Shown here: piece by piece, positions 1 to 9,000 of the stretch
How the letters are laid out: each line of letters begins with the position of its first letter
Position numbering within the stretch: the first letter of the stretch is position 1
Assembly: GCA_027579435.1 (NCBI GenBank)
Contig: JANBPK010001349.1
Span: 1-21,652, forward strand
Origin: Candolleomyces eurysporus
Lineage: Eukaryota; Basidiomycota; Agaricomycetes; Agaricales; Psathyrellaceae
Length of the DNA: 21,652 nt
Reading direction: 5' to 3'
The notes under the pieces: model-generated
Told to the model about the DNA's origin: nothing
Databases searched by the model: none
The model's input: the letters and a program-made list of their open reading frames with translations, nothing else
Program-made: the position numbers and the translations under genes

Positions 1-1023
1 CATCCTCGGCAGCGACGTACGAAACACTTTGGGGGTGCTGCGGGAAGGTCGTGGAAGGCGACNGGGGACCAGGGACCTCCAGATGGGTGGTGCTATGAGG
101 GGAGACATACGGTTGACACGAAGCGTGCTAGGTTCCGCGCGGATTCGAGTTTGCATGATGATAAACTCCAATCTTGTGCGGGGCTTAGGTGTTTTGTGAA
201 TTCGTATTCGAGGCCTCCGGTGTCGCAGTCCACGAATGCGAGCGGGTCTACGAATGCGGGTGCAGTGGCGAGGAAGAGTGCGAGGAAGAGGACGATGAGT
301 AAAGCCGTTCTGGAGGACCAGGAGATGGGGGACACGGACAAAGATGCGGAGGATGATAGGAAATCGACAATTTCGGGAACGGGAAGCGTTGCGAAGAGGA
401 GGAGGAAGACTCGGAAGATCGTTTCGCCCGCCGAAGTCCAGGACGACGACGACGATGACGACCAAGAGAAAGAGAACCAGAAGGAAGATAAGATGGATAT
501 AGACCAAGAAGATGAAAGCGCACCTGCACCACGATCCCCACCTGCGTCTCCACGGAGAGTACCCAGACCAACAGCTAGAAGCCTCGCCTCAGCCGCTCAA
601 GCGCGTGCACGCTCCAGCTCGAGGAAACCAAGATCGAAATTGGGCACTTCAGGCGACGGCAACACACTTCCACCCGTACCTGCACCTTCCTCTTCGTTCC
701 CTGGCGACGGTCTCGCTACTACAGCACGGGGACGTACCGCGGCCAACACAGCGTATGTAGAGATCAGCCGGACGTCGAAATCGCGTTCGCCGACTCGACC
801 TGCTGCTGCTACGGGCAAGGTTAGCGAACTGAAGAAGAGGTTTAGTGTGGCTTCGTTGAAAGCGCAAGCTCAAGGGCAGGAATCGGATACTGATACTGTT
901 GCTTCTGACTCCAAGTTGACTGCCAGGCGGTCGGTGAGAGGGAAGAGGAGGGTTACGACGAAGAAGCCCCTCGAGGAAGTTGTGGATTCGAGTGTAGCGG
1001 GGGAGGTTGAGATGAGGGGTTGA
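1..1023 (+). CDS. C-terminal part of a low-complexity, highly charged, probably nuclear protein (5' end outside the window)
   Basis: The frame is open from base 1 to the TGA at 1021-1023, so this is a 3' partial gene of at least 340 codons unless an intron lies near its start. I do not recognise a family. What can be seen is a disordered composition: a KRRRK basic cluster, a run of seven Asp followed by mixed Glu/Lys/Gln, Pro/Ser-rich segments, several RS/SR and RSP motifs, and a basic Arg/Lys-rich tail ending in EVEMRG. Basic clusters beside acidic runs suggest a nuclear or chromatin-associated protein; that is inference. The reading before about 250 is less certain. It contains an unresolved base at 63 and its composition is unlike the rest, so an intron or frame change there cannot be excluded. 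The gene runs in the same direction as the AA9 genes, 1.2 kb upstream of the first. Confidence 0.6.
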   Translation, partial: HPRQRRTKHFGGAAGRSWKAXGDQGPPDGWCYEGRHTVDTKRARFRADSSLHDDKLQSCAGLRCFVNSYSRPPVSQSTNASGSTNAGAVARKSARKRTMSKAVLEDQEMGDTDKDAEDDRKSTISGTGSVAKRRRKTRKIVSPAEVQDDDDDDDQEKENQKEDKMDIDQEDESAPAPRSPPASPRRVPRPTARSLASAAQARARSSSRKPRSKLGTSGDGNTLPPVPAPSSSFPGDGLATTARGRTAANTAYVEISRTSKSRSPTRPAAATGKVSELKKRFSVASLKAQAQGQESDTDTVASDSKLTARRSVRGKRRVTTKKPLEEVVDSSVAGEVEMRG

Positions 1024-2232
1024 GTATATGTGTATGTGGGATTTCTGACCGTGGATCTTTTTGTGTTTTAGTATGGTTTCGACCGTGGTATTCCTCTGTA
1101 TCGACTACTATCTGCCTGTCTTTTCGATCTTCTCTGTAATTTCTGTATTTGTTCTGCCTGTTTTTATATCTCTTTCGTCTATCGAATCTGTCACTCTCTT
1201 TCCTCTCTTTACTTATTTCCTTACTGGATCCTCGATCGCGACATAGGACTTATATACATGTCTGCTAGTAGTCGCACATACGTTCCTTGGCTCGTTTTTT
1301 GTATTTCAATCATAATATCTTTCATGCATATGCTCGACGTGAGCTTTGGACATGGTTCATCGGCCGACTTGCGCCGCCCGGCGGCTTCGGCCCGATCTCA
1401 ATAAGGCTGTAGACAAACAACAGCAAACAAATGAAGCGCGTCTCGAATTCGCTCACCTTGCTTTGACCTGAACCGCTCCTATTCCTTGCCCCGCACTTTC
1501 CCCGCTTCATTACGCAAAATATCTAGGGCAGTAGAAGAAATTTGTGAGCATTCAGCTTGATGAAACCCCATGCCAAGGCAGCAGCATGGCCGTCTAAATT
1601 GAAAGCAACCGTGACTCGGAAAAACTGTAAGACGTATGAAGTGGTATGATCAGTAAGATACTTACTTGGTGTAGAAGCGCTGAACCATGTGTGGTATGTT
1701 CTCCCAGGCGCTTGCAGTGATGGCCAACATGCTCAATGTTCACTTGTAGCTGCCAGTGGCTCTTCCTCGGAATAACGCCTTCAGTGCCTTGCAGTTCGGC
1801 CTGAACGGGAGCAACGCTATCGCTGTCCCTGCCAGTCAGATGAGCTCATCTGGCATTGCATGCGTCATCCCGTTTTCTCCGTCATTCCATCCAGCTGGCT
1901 TGGTCTACCCTGTTCAGCCTTGGTTCTGTGCCAGAATGGCAATCGCACATCATGAAGAGCTCGTTTGAGCGTGCTGAGGCCTTGTGAAGCGTCTGTGGAG
2001 CCGTCGGCGGCCGTGCTGGACTTCTGCAGCTGCTGCACTTGCATCTTTCGCATGCGTTTATCCGACGCTATGCGTGGCGACCTCACGACCTCAATCGTCT
2101 CGCGTCTGAATCTCTTGTTTGGATTAATTGGCTCACGCCTCGTCCAGCTACAAAAGCCCAAGGGCTAGGAAGGAGGGAGTACCCACATAGCTCAGTCAGC
2201 TGTGGTTTCTTTTGCGTCTGCACCTGCTTCTC
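1024..2232. other. 3' UTR and intergenic region upstream of AA9 gene 1
   Basis: The first 230 bases are strikingly T- and C-rich on the + strand, as in a fungal 3' untranslated region. The remainder holds only short frames on both strands, without recognisable domains. The part nearest AA9 gene 1 should contain its promoter. There is no clean TATAAA; the nearest candidate is TACAAAAG around 2149. The 10-mer TTTATCCGAC at 2057-2066 recurs upstream of AA9 gene 2. Confidence 0.5.
2057..2066 (+). promoter_or_regulatory. Decamer TTTATCCGAC shared by the two AA9 promoters (copy 1)
   Basis: This 10-mer lies 167 bases before the ATG of AA9 gene 1 and recurs at 3845-3854 before AA9 gene 2. In both places TATG follows within two bases. 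It may be a regulator site, a remnant of the duplicated promoter, or chance. I know of no factor with this site. Confidence 0.25.
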
Positions 2233-3569
2233 ATGCCTTCTCTCGTGTCTATCGTTGCTTCTGCGTGCTTGCTCTTCGCGGCTCAGGTTGCTGGACATGG
2301 CTATGTTCAGGAAATAACCTTGGGCTCTACGAAACATGTGGGCTATCTTCCGTATTCTGACCCGTGAGTGCACTCTGTCATTCCAGTTTTCTCTGTCCGT
2401 CGGAGGGCTAATAGGCGCAAAATAGGTACTACAGTACTCCGCCTCAGCGCATCGTTCGCAAAATTCCAGGAAATGGTATGTTTGCGCCAAATGCTGCACC
2501 TACAACGGGACTTACCTTGAATGGCCCAGGCCCCGTCGAGGACCTTTCTTTGATCGAGTACGTTCAAATTTTTCAATGACAGAACTTTGCTCGCGAGCTC
2601 ACGAACGTTACAGTGTTCAATGCAACGGATGGTCCGCAGGCGGCGTTGTCGGTAGCGCCCCCGCTCCTCTCGTCGCGACCGTAGCTGCCGGTGCAACCGT
2701 CAAGTTCAACTGGACGGAGTGGCCGGATAGCCATAAAGGCCCTATTATCACTTATATGGCTCGTGCGCCCTCGGATATCACGAAATGGAACCCTGGAAAT
2801 AGCGCTGTGTGGTTCAAGATCGACCACAGTGGTAAGGACGCGAGTGGAAGATGGGCTGCTGCGGAAACCCTGGTTGCTAATAAAGGTATATACACTACGA
2901 GGATTCCTCCCAAGTTGAGGCCTGGTCAGTATATTATTCGTCACGAAATGTAAGTGGCAACGTTGCTTCCGCTATTTTACCTCAATCTAATGCTATCTCT
3001 TTTTCACAGCCTGGCTTTGCACGGTGGTAGGTTCATCAATCCTCGTTAAGATTACCGAAGCCTATCATTGTTTGTAGCTTGGAGCTACCCCGGTGTTCAA
3101 GTTTACCCTTCTTGTATCCAAGTCCAGGTTACCGGTAGTGGAAACGCGCTCCCGACCTCTTTCGTCTCCTTCCCTGGAGCTTACACCGCGCAGACGCAAG
3201 GTTAGTTGTCCCTCCTGACTATTAGCAGCGTCGTCTCAGATTAACGGACGTTTTGCGTATCTCATCAGGCATTGTGTTCGATGTTTACACCAGTGAGTAC
3301 TATCCCATCATATCATCCCGCTCGGAGTATTCGATGCTAATCCCCGTCTTTTTTCTAGACAATGGGGTAAGTGATGCTACAACTACCGTGCTTCCCCACA
3401 TTTTGTTGTTAGAGGAAGATCAGCTGTGGCTAATTGAGACCGTTCCGATAGGCTTATCCGATTCCTGGACCTGCTGTGTGAGTCCCGCTTGCCTCCGGGC
3501 CGTTCTTGTTTTTTTGTTTCTCTGAAACTGAAGTTGTATGGGCTGGATAGGTGGACCGGTGGGAACTGA
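2233..3569 (+). CDS. AA9 (formerly GH61) lytic polysaccharide monooxygenase, copy 1; 10 exons, 253 aa
   Basis: Secreted copper enzyme of family AA9, which cleaves cellulose or other beta-glucans oxidatively. Exons: 2233-2363, 2426-2475, 2530-2557, 2614-2949, 3010-3026, 3078-3200, 3269-3292, 3359-3366, 3452-3477, 3551-3569. All introns are GT-AG and the joined length is 762 nt. Residues 1-21 form a signal peptide, so His22 becomes the N-terminal copper ligand in HGYVQEITLGS. His110 in WPDSHKGP is the second ligand. His180 (RHE), Gln195 and the axial Tyr197 (QVYP) complete the usual active site, and Cys73 and Cys200 are placed for the family disulfide. The protein ends at VWTGGN straight after the catalytic domain, with no CBM1. 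The start is the only ATG giving a signal peptide directly before His. A paralogue lies 512 bp downstream in the same orientation. Substrate and regioselectivity cannot be read from sequence. Confidence 0.95.
3359..3366 (+). other. 8-nt micro-exon of AA9 gene 1
   Basis: This exon lies between TTTTTTCTAG and GTAAGT and completes Asn237, then encodes Asn-Gly. Leaving it out breaks the frame before the conserved YPIPGP..VWTGGN ending. AA9 gene 2 has an 8-nt exon at the corresponding place (5354-5361). Confidence 0.85.
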
Positions 3570-3844
3570 ATGCGTATGTAAACTTCGACATGTACTGTAT
3601 CCGAGACGCTTGTTTGTTTTGGTATCAAGTTCGACTCCTTCAATGCACGTTCACGTTTATTGACAAACGTCCTATAACTCAGTTCGAGCATCTGGGTTGC
3701 CCGGCTTGTCTGCGCGGCTCCCGCAGCTGCGAAACCCTTTGAATATGTATCGCTTCGTGGAAGAAAGACTGACACCATTCTGAGGCTTTAGTGAAGTCAC
3801 TTGGTACTAGCAAGAAGGCGAGAGAAGCAGGGATTCGCCTGACA

Positions 3845-3854
3845 TTTATCCGAC
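3845..3854 (+). promoter_or_regulatory. Decamer TTTATCCGAC shared by the two AA9 promoters (copy 2)
   Basis: Identical to 2057-2066. It lies 228 bases before the ATG of AA9 gene 2 and about 105 bases upstream of its TATA box, which is a reasonable place for an activator site. Function is inferred only from the repetition. Confidence 0.25.
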
Positions 3855-3959
3855 TATGTCCGTTCGTGGTTCTTCTGTGCCAGCCCGTTCTCATTCACTC
3901 TGGGATGCTTGGCTGAATCCATGCGTTGTTTTATTTCACAGTACATCTTTTTGCTTCGG

Positions 3960-3967
3960 TATATAAA
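3960..3967 (+). promoter_or_regulatory. TATA box of AA9 gene 2
   Basis: TATATAAA lies 115 bases before the ATG, followed by a CT-rich leader. AA9 gene 1 lacks an equally good TATA box, so the two copies may differ in expression. Confidence 0.6.
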
Positions 3968-4081
3968 GTTGACCTGCCGTTCCGCGTTTCTTCATCGGAA
4001 AATATTCTTTTCCTTTCCTCCTCTTCCGCCCTCCCAACCCCTCTGTGCTTTTATCTCTATCGTCTGCGCTGAGATACAGAC

Positions 4082-5519
4082 ATGATATCCTTCAAAGCGA
4101 TCCTCATATTCACCGCGTTGGCGCTGTCGCGTCAGGTAGCAGCGCACGGGTATGTGCAAGAGATTACCTTGGGGTCGACGGTGCATACTGGCTATTTGCC
4201 GTTCTATGATCCGTGAGTTGCACGCTTCTTTTCTGAGGCTACCTTCCGTCATTCAACCCCAAGCTTCAATTTCTGACGTGTCTATCTCCTTTCTAGGTAC
4301 CACATCCCTACGCCTCAGCGCATTGTTAGGAAAGTTCCAGGAAATTGTGAGCTCGAATTTCCATGACGGCGGCGTCCTTTCGCCATCTGGGCAACGTCGT
4401 ACTTACCCAAAGCAACTTAGATCCTATTGAGGACCTCACGCTCATCGAGTATGATGCATTCTGGCTTGTCTTTCCGCCGCCGACGCACTGATATCGATGG
4501 TGGTTTTTTTTATCTGCGCAGCCTTCAATGCAATGGGTGGACTGCGGACGGCCAGCCCGGTAGCGCCCCAGCGCCTCTCGTCGGAACTATTGCTGCAGGC
4601 GACGTCGTCAAATTCAACTGGACTGATTGGCCGGATAGCCATCGAGGTCCTGTTTTGAACTATCTTGCCAGAGTACCTGATGGTGTGGATATTAGGCAGT
4701 GGACCCCCGATAAAGAGTGCGCAGCCGTCCCCCACGTTGTCCTTTCCGTGCAAGGTTGTGATATTTTTGGTTTTTATAGCGCCGCAATATGGTTCAAGAT
4801 TGACCATGCAGGCAAGTATGAGGATGGAACGTGGGCTGCGGATATGTTTGTCCCGCCCAATAATAAGCTGTATAGTCTGAGGATTCCACCCAAGTTGAAG
4901 CCTGGACAGTACCTTATTCGGCATGAAATGTGCGTTGACATTCTATTCTCGTTCTTTGCGGCTGGTTGTCTGATGTCTTTGATGTAGTCTTGCGTTGCAT
5001 GGAGGTGGGTTACTGACTCCAGATGGTAGTACGAGTGATCTAATTCCTATTCAATAGCATTCGACTTCCCTGGAATCCAAGCCTACCCAGTCTGCGTTCA
5101 GGTTGAGATAACGGGCAACGGGACAGCGTTCCCCACTTCCTTCGTATCCTTCCCTGGAGCCTATACCCCTGAGACTCCCGGTACGTGCAATTCTTTGTGG
5201 TAGCGCTTCTTCCAGAGAAAGCAAGTGAAATTGACGGTGTACTTGCGAACTGTCGCTGCAGGTGTCGTTTTCAATATCTACAATACTTGGGGTGAGTTGC
5301 GCCAAGCTTTATATGTTGAGTGTACCTCGATGCTGATTCTAAATTTATTTCAGGTAACCCCGTAAGTGCTAGTTCAATATCCCAGGTAATAGGGCCCTGA
5401 CGCTTGCTTTCTTCAGCCCTATCCTATCCCAGGACCCGAAGTGTACGTTTTTTCCTTGGCTTATACAAGGAATTGTTGAGCTTGACTACGATTCTTCTAG
5501 TTGGACGGGCGGAAACTGA
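4082..5519 (+). CDS. AA9 (formerly GH61) lytic polysaccharide monooxygenase, copy 2; 11 exons, 258 aa
   Basis: Tandem paralogue of the preceding gene with the same predicted copper-dependent oxidative activity. Exons: 4082-4212, 4297-4346, 4421-4448, 4522-4716, 4780-4929, 4988-5004, 5058-5180, 5262-5291, 5354-5361, 5417-5442, 5501-5519; total 777 nt, all GT-AG. Residues 1-21 are a signal peptide, and the mature protein starts at His22 (HGYVQEITLGS). His110 (WPDSHRGP) is the second copper ligand. His183, Gln198 and Tyr200 complete the site, with Cys73 and Cys203 for the disulfide. Like copy 1 it ends in VWTGGN without a carbohydrate-binding module. Exons 1, 2, 3, 6, 7, 9, 10 and 11 have the same lengths as their counterparts in copy 1. 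The fourth coding block is split here by an extra 63-nt intron (4717-4779). A TATA box is present at 3960. Confidence 0.95.
4717..4779 (+). other. Extra 63-nt intron in AA9 gene 2, length 3n and without in-frame stop
   Basis: The segment begins GTGCGC and ends TTTTATAG. Removing it joins PDK to DAAIWFK, matching the uninterrupted NSAVWFK of copy 1. Its length is divisible by three and its frame stays open, so retention would insert 21 residues, including two Cys. I see no good CTRAY branch site. The alignment to copy 1 argues strongly that it is normally spliced. Confidence 0.8.
5354..5361 (+). other. 8-nt micro-exon of AA9 gene 2
   Basis: This exon lies between TTTCAG and GTAAGT and completes Gly242, then encodes Asn-Pro before exon 10 (PYPIPGPEV). 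It has the same length and phase as 3359-3366 of AA9 gene 1, so it predates the duplication. Confidence 0.85.
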
Positions 5520-6089
5520 GTGCCCTCCAGTGAGGTCTCCAGCTGCTACTAGGTATAGTCTGCCGTTATATATATCTTTCCTGTGGATCCAATGTAGAAA
5601 CTTCACAATCAGAAATCCAAGTGCATGTGGCGATGCGGCGTTGGGGGCAGGCCCTCCTATGTCTCCCTTGGCTTCTGGAAAACGTGAGTTTGTATACGAG
5701 CCATGCGGAAAACCCAATCTGAGGATCTTCGCTTTGAATTCGCTTATCACCTCTTCACATACGCACCTGGACCTCCTCCAGATTGTTGATAAGAGAGTTG
5801 CTCCAGGCTCCGGGTAGGTGTGTGGCTGGAATTCCGAATTCATTGCAGCGGCCTTAGGGGGGTGAACGGTCCCCTAAGTTGTTCCTTTCGCGAGCACTCG
5901 GAATGGAGGGGTGACATAAAAGGCGCTCAAGAGATCATCTCGGGTTCAATAAGTAATGTTCGAGGCTTCATTCGTTGAATTGAACATTTCAACAGTAAAA
6001 GGAAATCGTGTGATGCGGTCAATACATAAGCCGGGAAGAAACTGGCTTCCGACGACGACGCCTCGTGCTTGCTTTGCTCTGTGCTCGCG
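5520..6089. other. Intergenic region between AA9 gene 2 and the ABC transporter
   Basis: This contains the AA9 gene 2 3' UTR, a hairpin at 5853-5878 and the transporter promoter. CATAAAAGG at 5915 is a possible TATA element 170 bases before the transporter ATG. Open frames of about 140 codons on both strands near 5404-5843 overlap the last AA9 exons and show no family features. Confidence 0.5.
5853..5878. repeat. Perfect 8-bp inverted repeat (CTTAGGGG / CCCCTAAG) with 10-nt loop
   Basis: The arms 5853-5860 and 5871-5878 are exact reverse complements. The hairpin lies 334 bases after the stop of AA9 gene 2 and 212 bases before the transporter ATG. It might act in 3'-end formation or be a protein-binding palindrome; no function is established. 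Confidence 0.5.
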
Positions 6090-9000
6090 ATGAGCATGAA
6101 CTCTGGTCACCGTTCGTGGTGCCCTCATGCGACAAGCGCTATAGACTTTTCAGATTCCTGCATCCGAGATGCATGGTCCTCACTCACTCCAGCTGCTATC
6201 GTTTCTCTTTTCATCCTCGTTTTCCTGCTCCGACGAATTCTCGCAAACCACCAGGTCGTACCAGAGAGCGTGAAGCGGCCATTTCGACCATTCCTGACAG
6301 TGGAGGAGGCAGAGGCGCTGGAAGGGGGCGAAGAAGACTTCAAACCATCGACAGAAACGAAACCGACATGGAGGACGGTGCTGTTTACGGTCGTGGGGCT
6401 GTTGCAGACCCTGGTCTGGCTCGGCCTTGCGTCGTTTCACTTCTACACGGACTCACCGAAAAAATACATCCTTGGAGGCCTATTCCCACTTCTCGTCGCC
6501 TGCTCCTGGCTCTACACGTCGCTCCGACCGGTCGTGCGACCCAGTTTGACACCCCAGTACGACGTCTTGGCCGTTTACGTTGCCTTGTTGAGCGGGGGTG
6601 TGTTGAAGCTGGGAGGAGCGCTGTACCACAGCCGTTGGGTCCCTTTGGACTGGATTGCAGCATGGCTCAATGCCTTTGGCCTGATTGTTGTGCTTTCGGC
6701 TATTCTGTCGATGCCGCTGAACGTTCCGAGTCGGAGGGTGGACAAGGAAGAGATTGTGAGTTCTTACTCCTCCCGCGATGTCTGTTTGCTGACTATGTCT
6801 CAGGGCAAGAGCCTCTCTCCTGAAGATTACACTACAGTCTTCGGATGGGTTACGTTCAGCTGGGTCTACCCCCTAATTCGACGGGGACGGTATTCGACGC
6901 TCAACGAGGACGATGTCTGGAATCTCAGCGTTACACTCCGAAGCAAGCCCACTTTCGCGAAATTCGACGAACTGAAGTCCGTGTTCAACTATCTATCCCT
7001 TACATTGCTCTTACAGTCTACACAGACAGCCGTCGCTATTGAAGCAGCTCTGGCTCGCCAACTCACAAGACCTCATGTAAGTCCGTCATGGTTCTTGCCT
7101 TTGCTGCCTCTGACACCCTTCTAGCCTAGACTTTGCCCTTACATTCGTCAGCGTTCTCTTCCAATACTCCGGGCCTGTTTTCCTCAAGTGTGTATCGCAT
7201 CCTCTTCCATCTGGTTCTCGCCGCTCACCCACGTGAATCCAGATTGATTCTCGACTCCATCACCGAACGCGAGTCCACCCACAGCTTGGACACCCTCCCG
7301 CCATCGCGCACCAAAGCCTACATCTATGCCGTCCTCATGTTCGTCTTCACGCTCTGCAAAGCCGAAGCCGACGTGCAGCATCTGTGGTTTGGAAGACGTG
7401 CAGCGACGAGGATCCGATCGGAGCTCATGGCGGCGATTTACGACAAAGCGTTGAAGAGGAAGGATCTGGCCGGTGTCGTGCAAAACCATTCGCCTTCCGA
7501 TGCTGACGGTGCTGAGGGCGGCAAGAAGCCTCAGCCCGAGCGTGCTAAATGTATTCGTCTTTGCTTTCGTTCGCCCCGCGTGCTCTAACTTTCACTTCTC
7601 ACACAGCCAAGAAGTCGAAGAAGTCCAAATCGAAGTGGAGGAAACGTCTGAGGCTCTCGAGGTCACAGAAGAAGAAAGCCGCTGCCGCTGCAAAGGAGAA
7701 GTCCGATGAGCCGAAGGCTGGTGCTGATATTGGGAAAATTGTCAACTTGATGGCTGGGGATGCGAACAGGGTGTGTAGTCTTCTCAAGCGTGCTGATTCC
7801 CTGCTGATTCCTCTCCCGCAATACAGATCTCGCAAACCATCTCGGGATCGTATTTCCTGTATTCGGGTCGGTCCTTCCACTCGGGTGAATCAATTGTCGA
7901 GTACTCATTCAACCCATAGCGCCTCTCGAGATTGCCATCGCTGGGTTCTTGCTCTACCAGTGCGTGTTGGCTGTCTTCCTTCGTGTGCCGACATGATGTC
8001 TTATGATACGCGAACAGGTTACTCGGTCTAAGCGCATTCGCGGGCTTCTTCGTGCTCGTCTTGGGATGGCCTTTGAACAGTGCACTCTCCCGAAGGAGTA
8101 TAAGGATCCAAAAAGGCGTTTTGGGCGCAAGGGACAAACGGATGGGCGTGTTGAACGAGTTGATAGGAGCTGTGCGTGCCTTCCCCTCTTCTTTCTGTAT
8201 CGATTCAGTCGTCTCATCTATTATTCGTCGTTTCGCGTTCTTCAGGTCAAATTCATCAAGTTCTTTGCATGGGAAGACCGGTGGATCCAGAGGGCGTTGG
8301 ATTCGAGGGAGGAGGAGATGAAGTGGATGGTTAAGGGTATGGCCGTACTCCGTTTTTCGCACTGACGGTCCGCTCACCTCTCGCTTTTGCAGCCCGAATC
8401 AATTCAGTCATGTTCAGCCTTCTCTGGACTCTGGCACCCATCCTTGTCTCTATCCTTTCGTTCTTTGTCTACGTGTGGAGGGGTAACGAGTTGTCAGTCA
8501 GTACAGCGTTCACGGTAAGTCCCAAAATTATTTGAGTTTCGTTTCGAGGATTCCGAGACTGATGTCATGCTTTACAGAGTATCGCGCTCTTCAATATGAT
8601 CCGGTAAGAGCCCCACCCACCATCGAGAAAATTTCCTCATATGACCTGTATTGCAGAACACCGTTAAACATTATCCCAACTTGGATTATCCAGCTTCTTC
8701 AGGTGCATACCGCTCTTTCCATCTGACCCTCATTTGAAAGTTTCGCTGAAACAAATTAAATCTTCAGGCCGGAGTTGCGTTGAAACGAATAGCCGTGTAC
8801 CTGGATGAAGATGAAGTGGATGAGCAAGTTTCGTCACTTAAGCGAGATCTCCACCAGGACGCCGAAGACGGGCGAGGAAGTGTGGGCTTGGGTCTGGAGA
8901 ACGCAAATTTGAAATGGAATGAGGTCATCCCCGAGTATTCTCAACAGCAGCAAGCGTCTGAAGGTGAAGATGGCGAAGGAGAAGACGAAAGTGCGGTTAC

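Larger units (their letters stand above)
3570..4081. other. Intergenic region between the two AA9 genes
   Basis: This stretch holds the 3' UTR of AA9 gene 1 and the promoter and 5' UTR of AA9 gene 2. The last 80 bases before the ATG are pyrimidine-rich, as in many highly expressed fungal genes. A TATA box lies at 3960 and the shared decamer at 3845. Frames on both strands here have no family features. Confidence 0.6.

Noticed and set aside
1668..1757. Minus-strand reading with a His-rich segment (IEHVGHHCKRLGEH) before a GTAAGT
   Set aside because: It recalls histidine boxes of desaturases, but neither upstream nor downstream exons with matching features can be found.
2083..2499. A 138-codon minus-strand frame over the AA9 gene 1 promoter and first exons
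   Set aside because: It is antisense to well-supported AA9 exons and has no recognisable features.
4427..4987. A 186-codon uninterrupted frame across AA9 gene 2
   Set aside because: It reads through the 63-nt intron and past the true donor at 4930. Alignment with AA9 gene 1 shows the spliced form is correct.
5404..5843. Overlapping open frames of about 140 codons on both strands after AA9 gene 2
   Set aside because: They overlap the last AA9 exons, show no signal peptide or domain, and mirror each other, which suggests chance openness.
6065..6823. A 252-codon frame overlapping the first transporter exon
   Set aside because: It is an Arg-rich out-of-frame shadow of exon 1. The other frame encodes the five-helix TMD0 and continues into the ABCC core.
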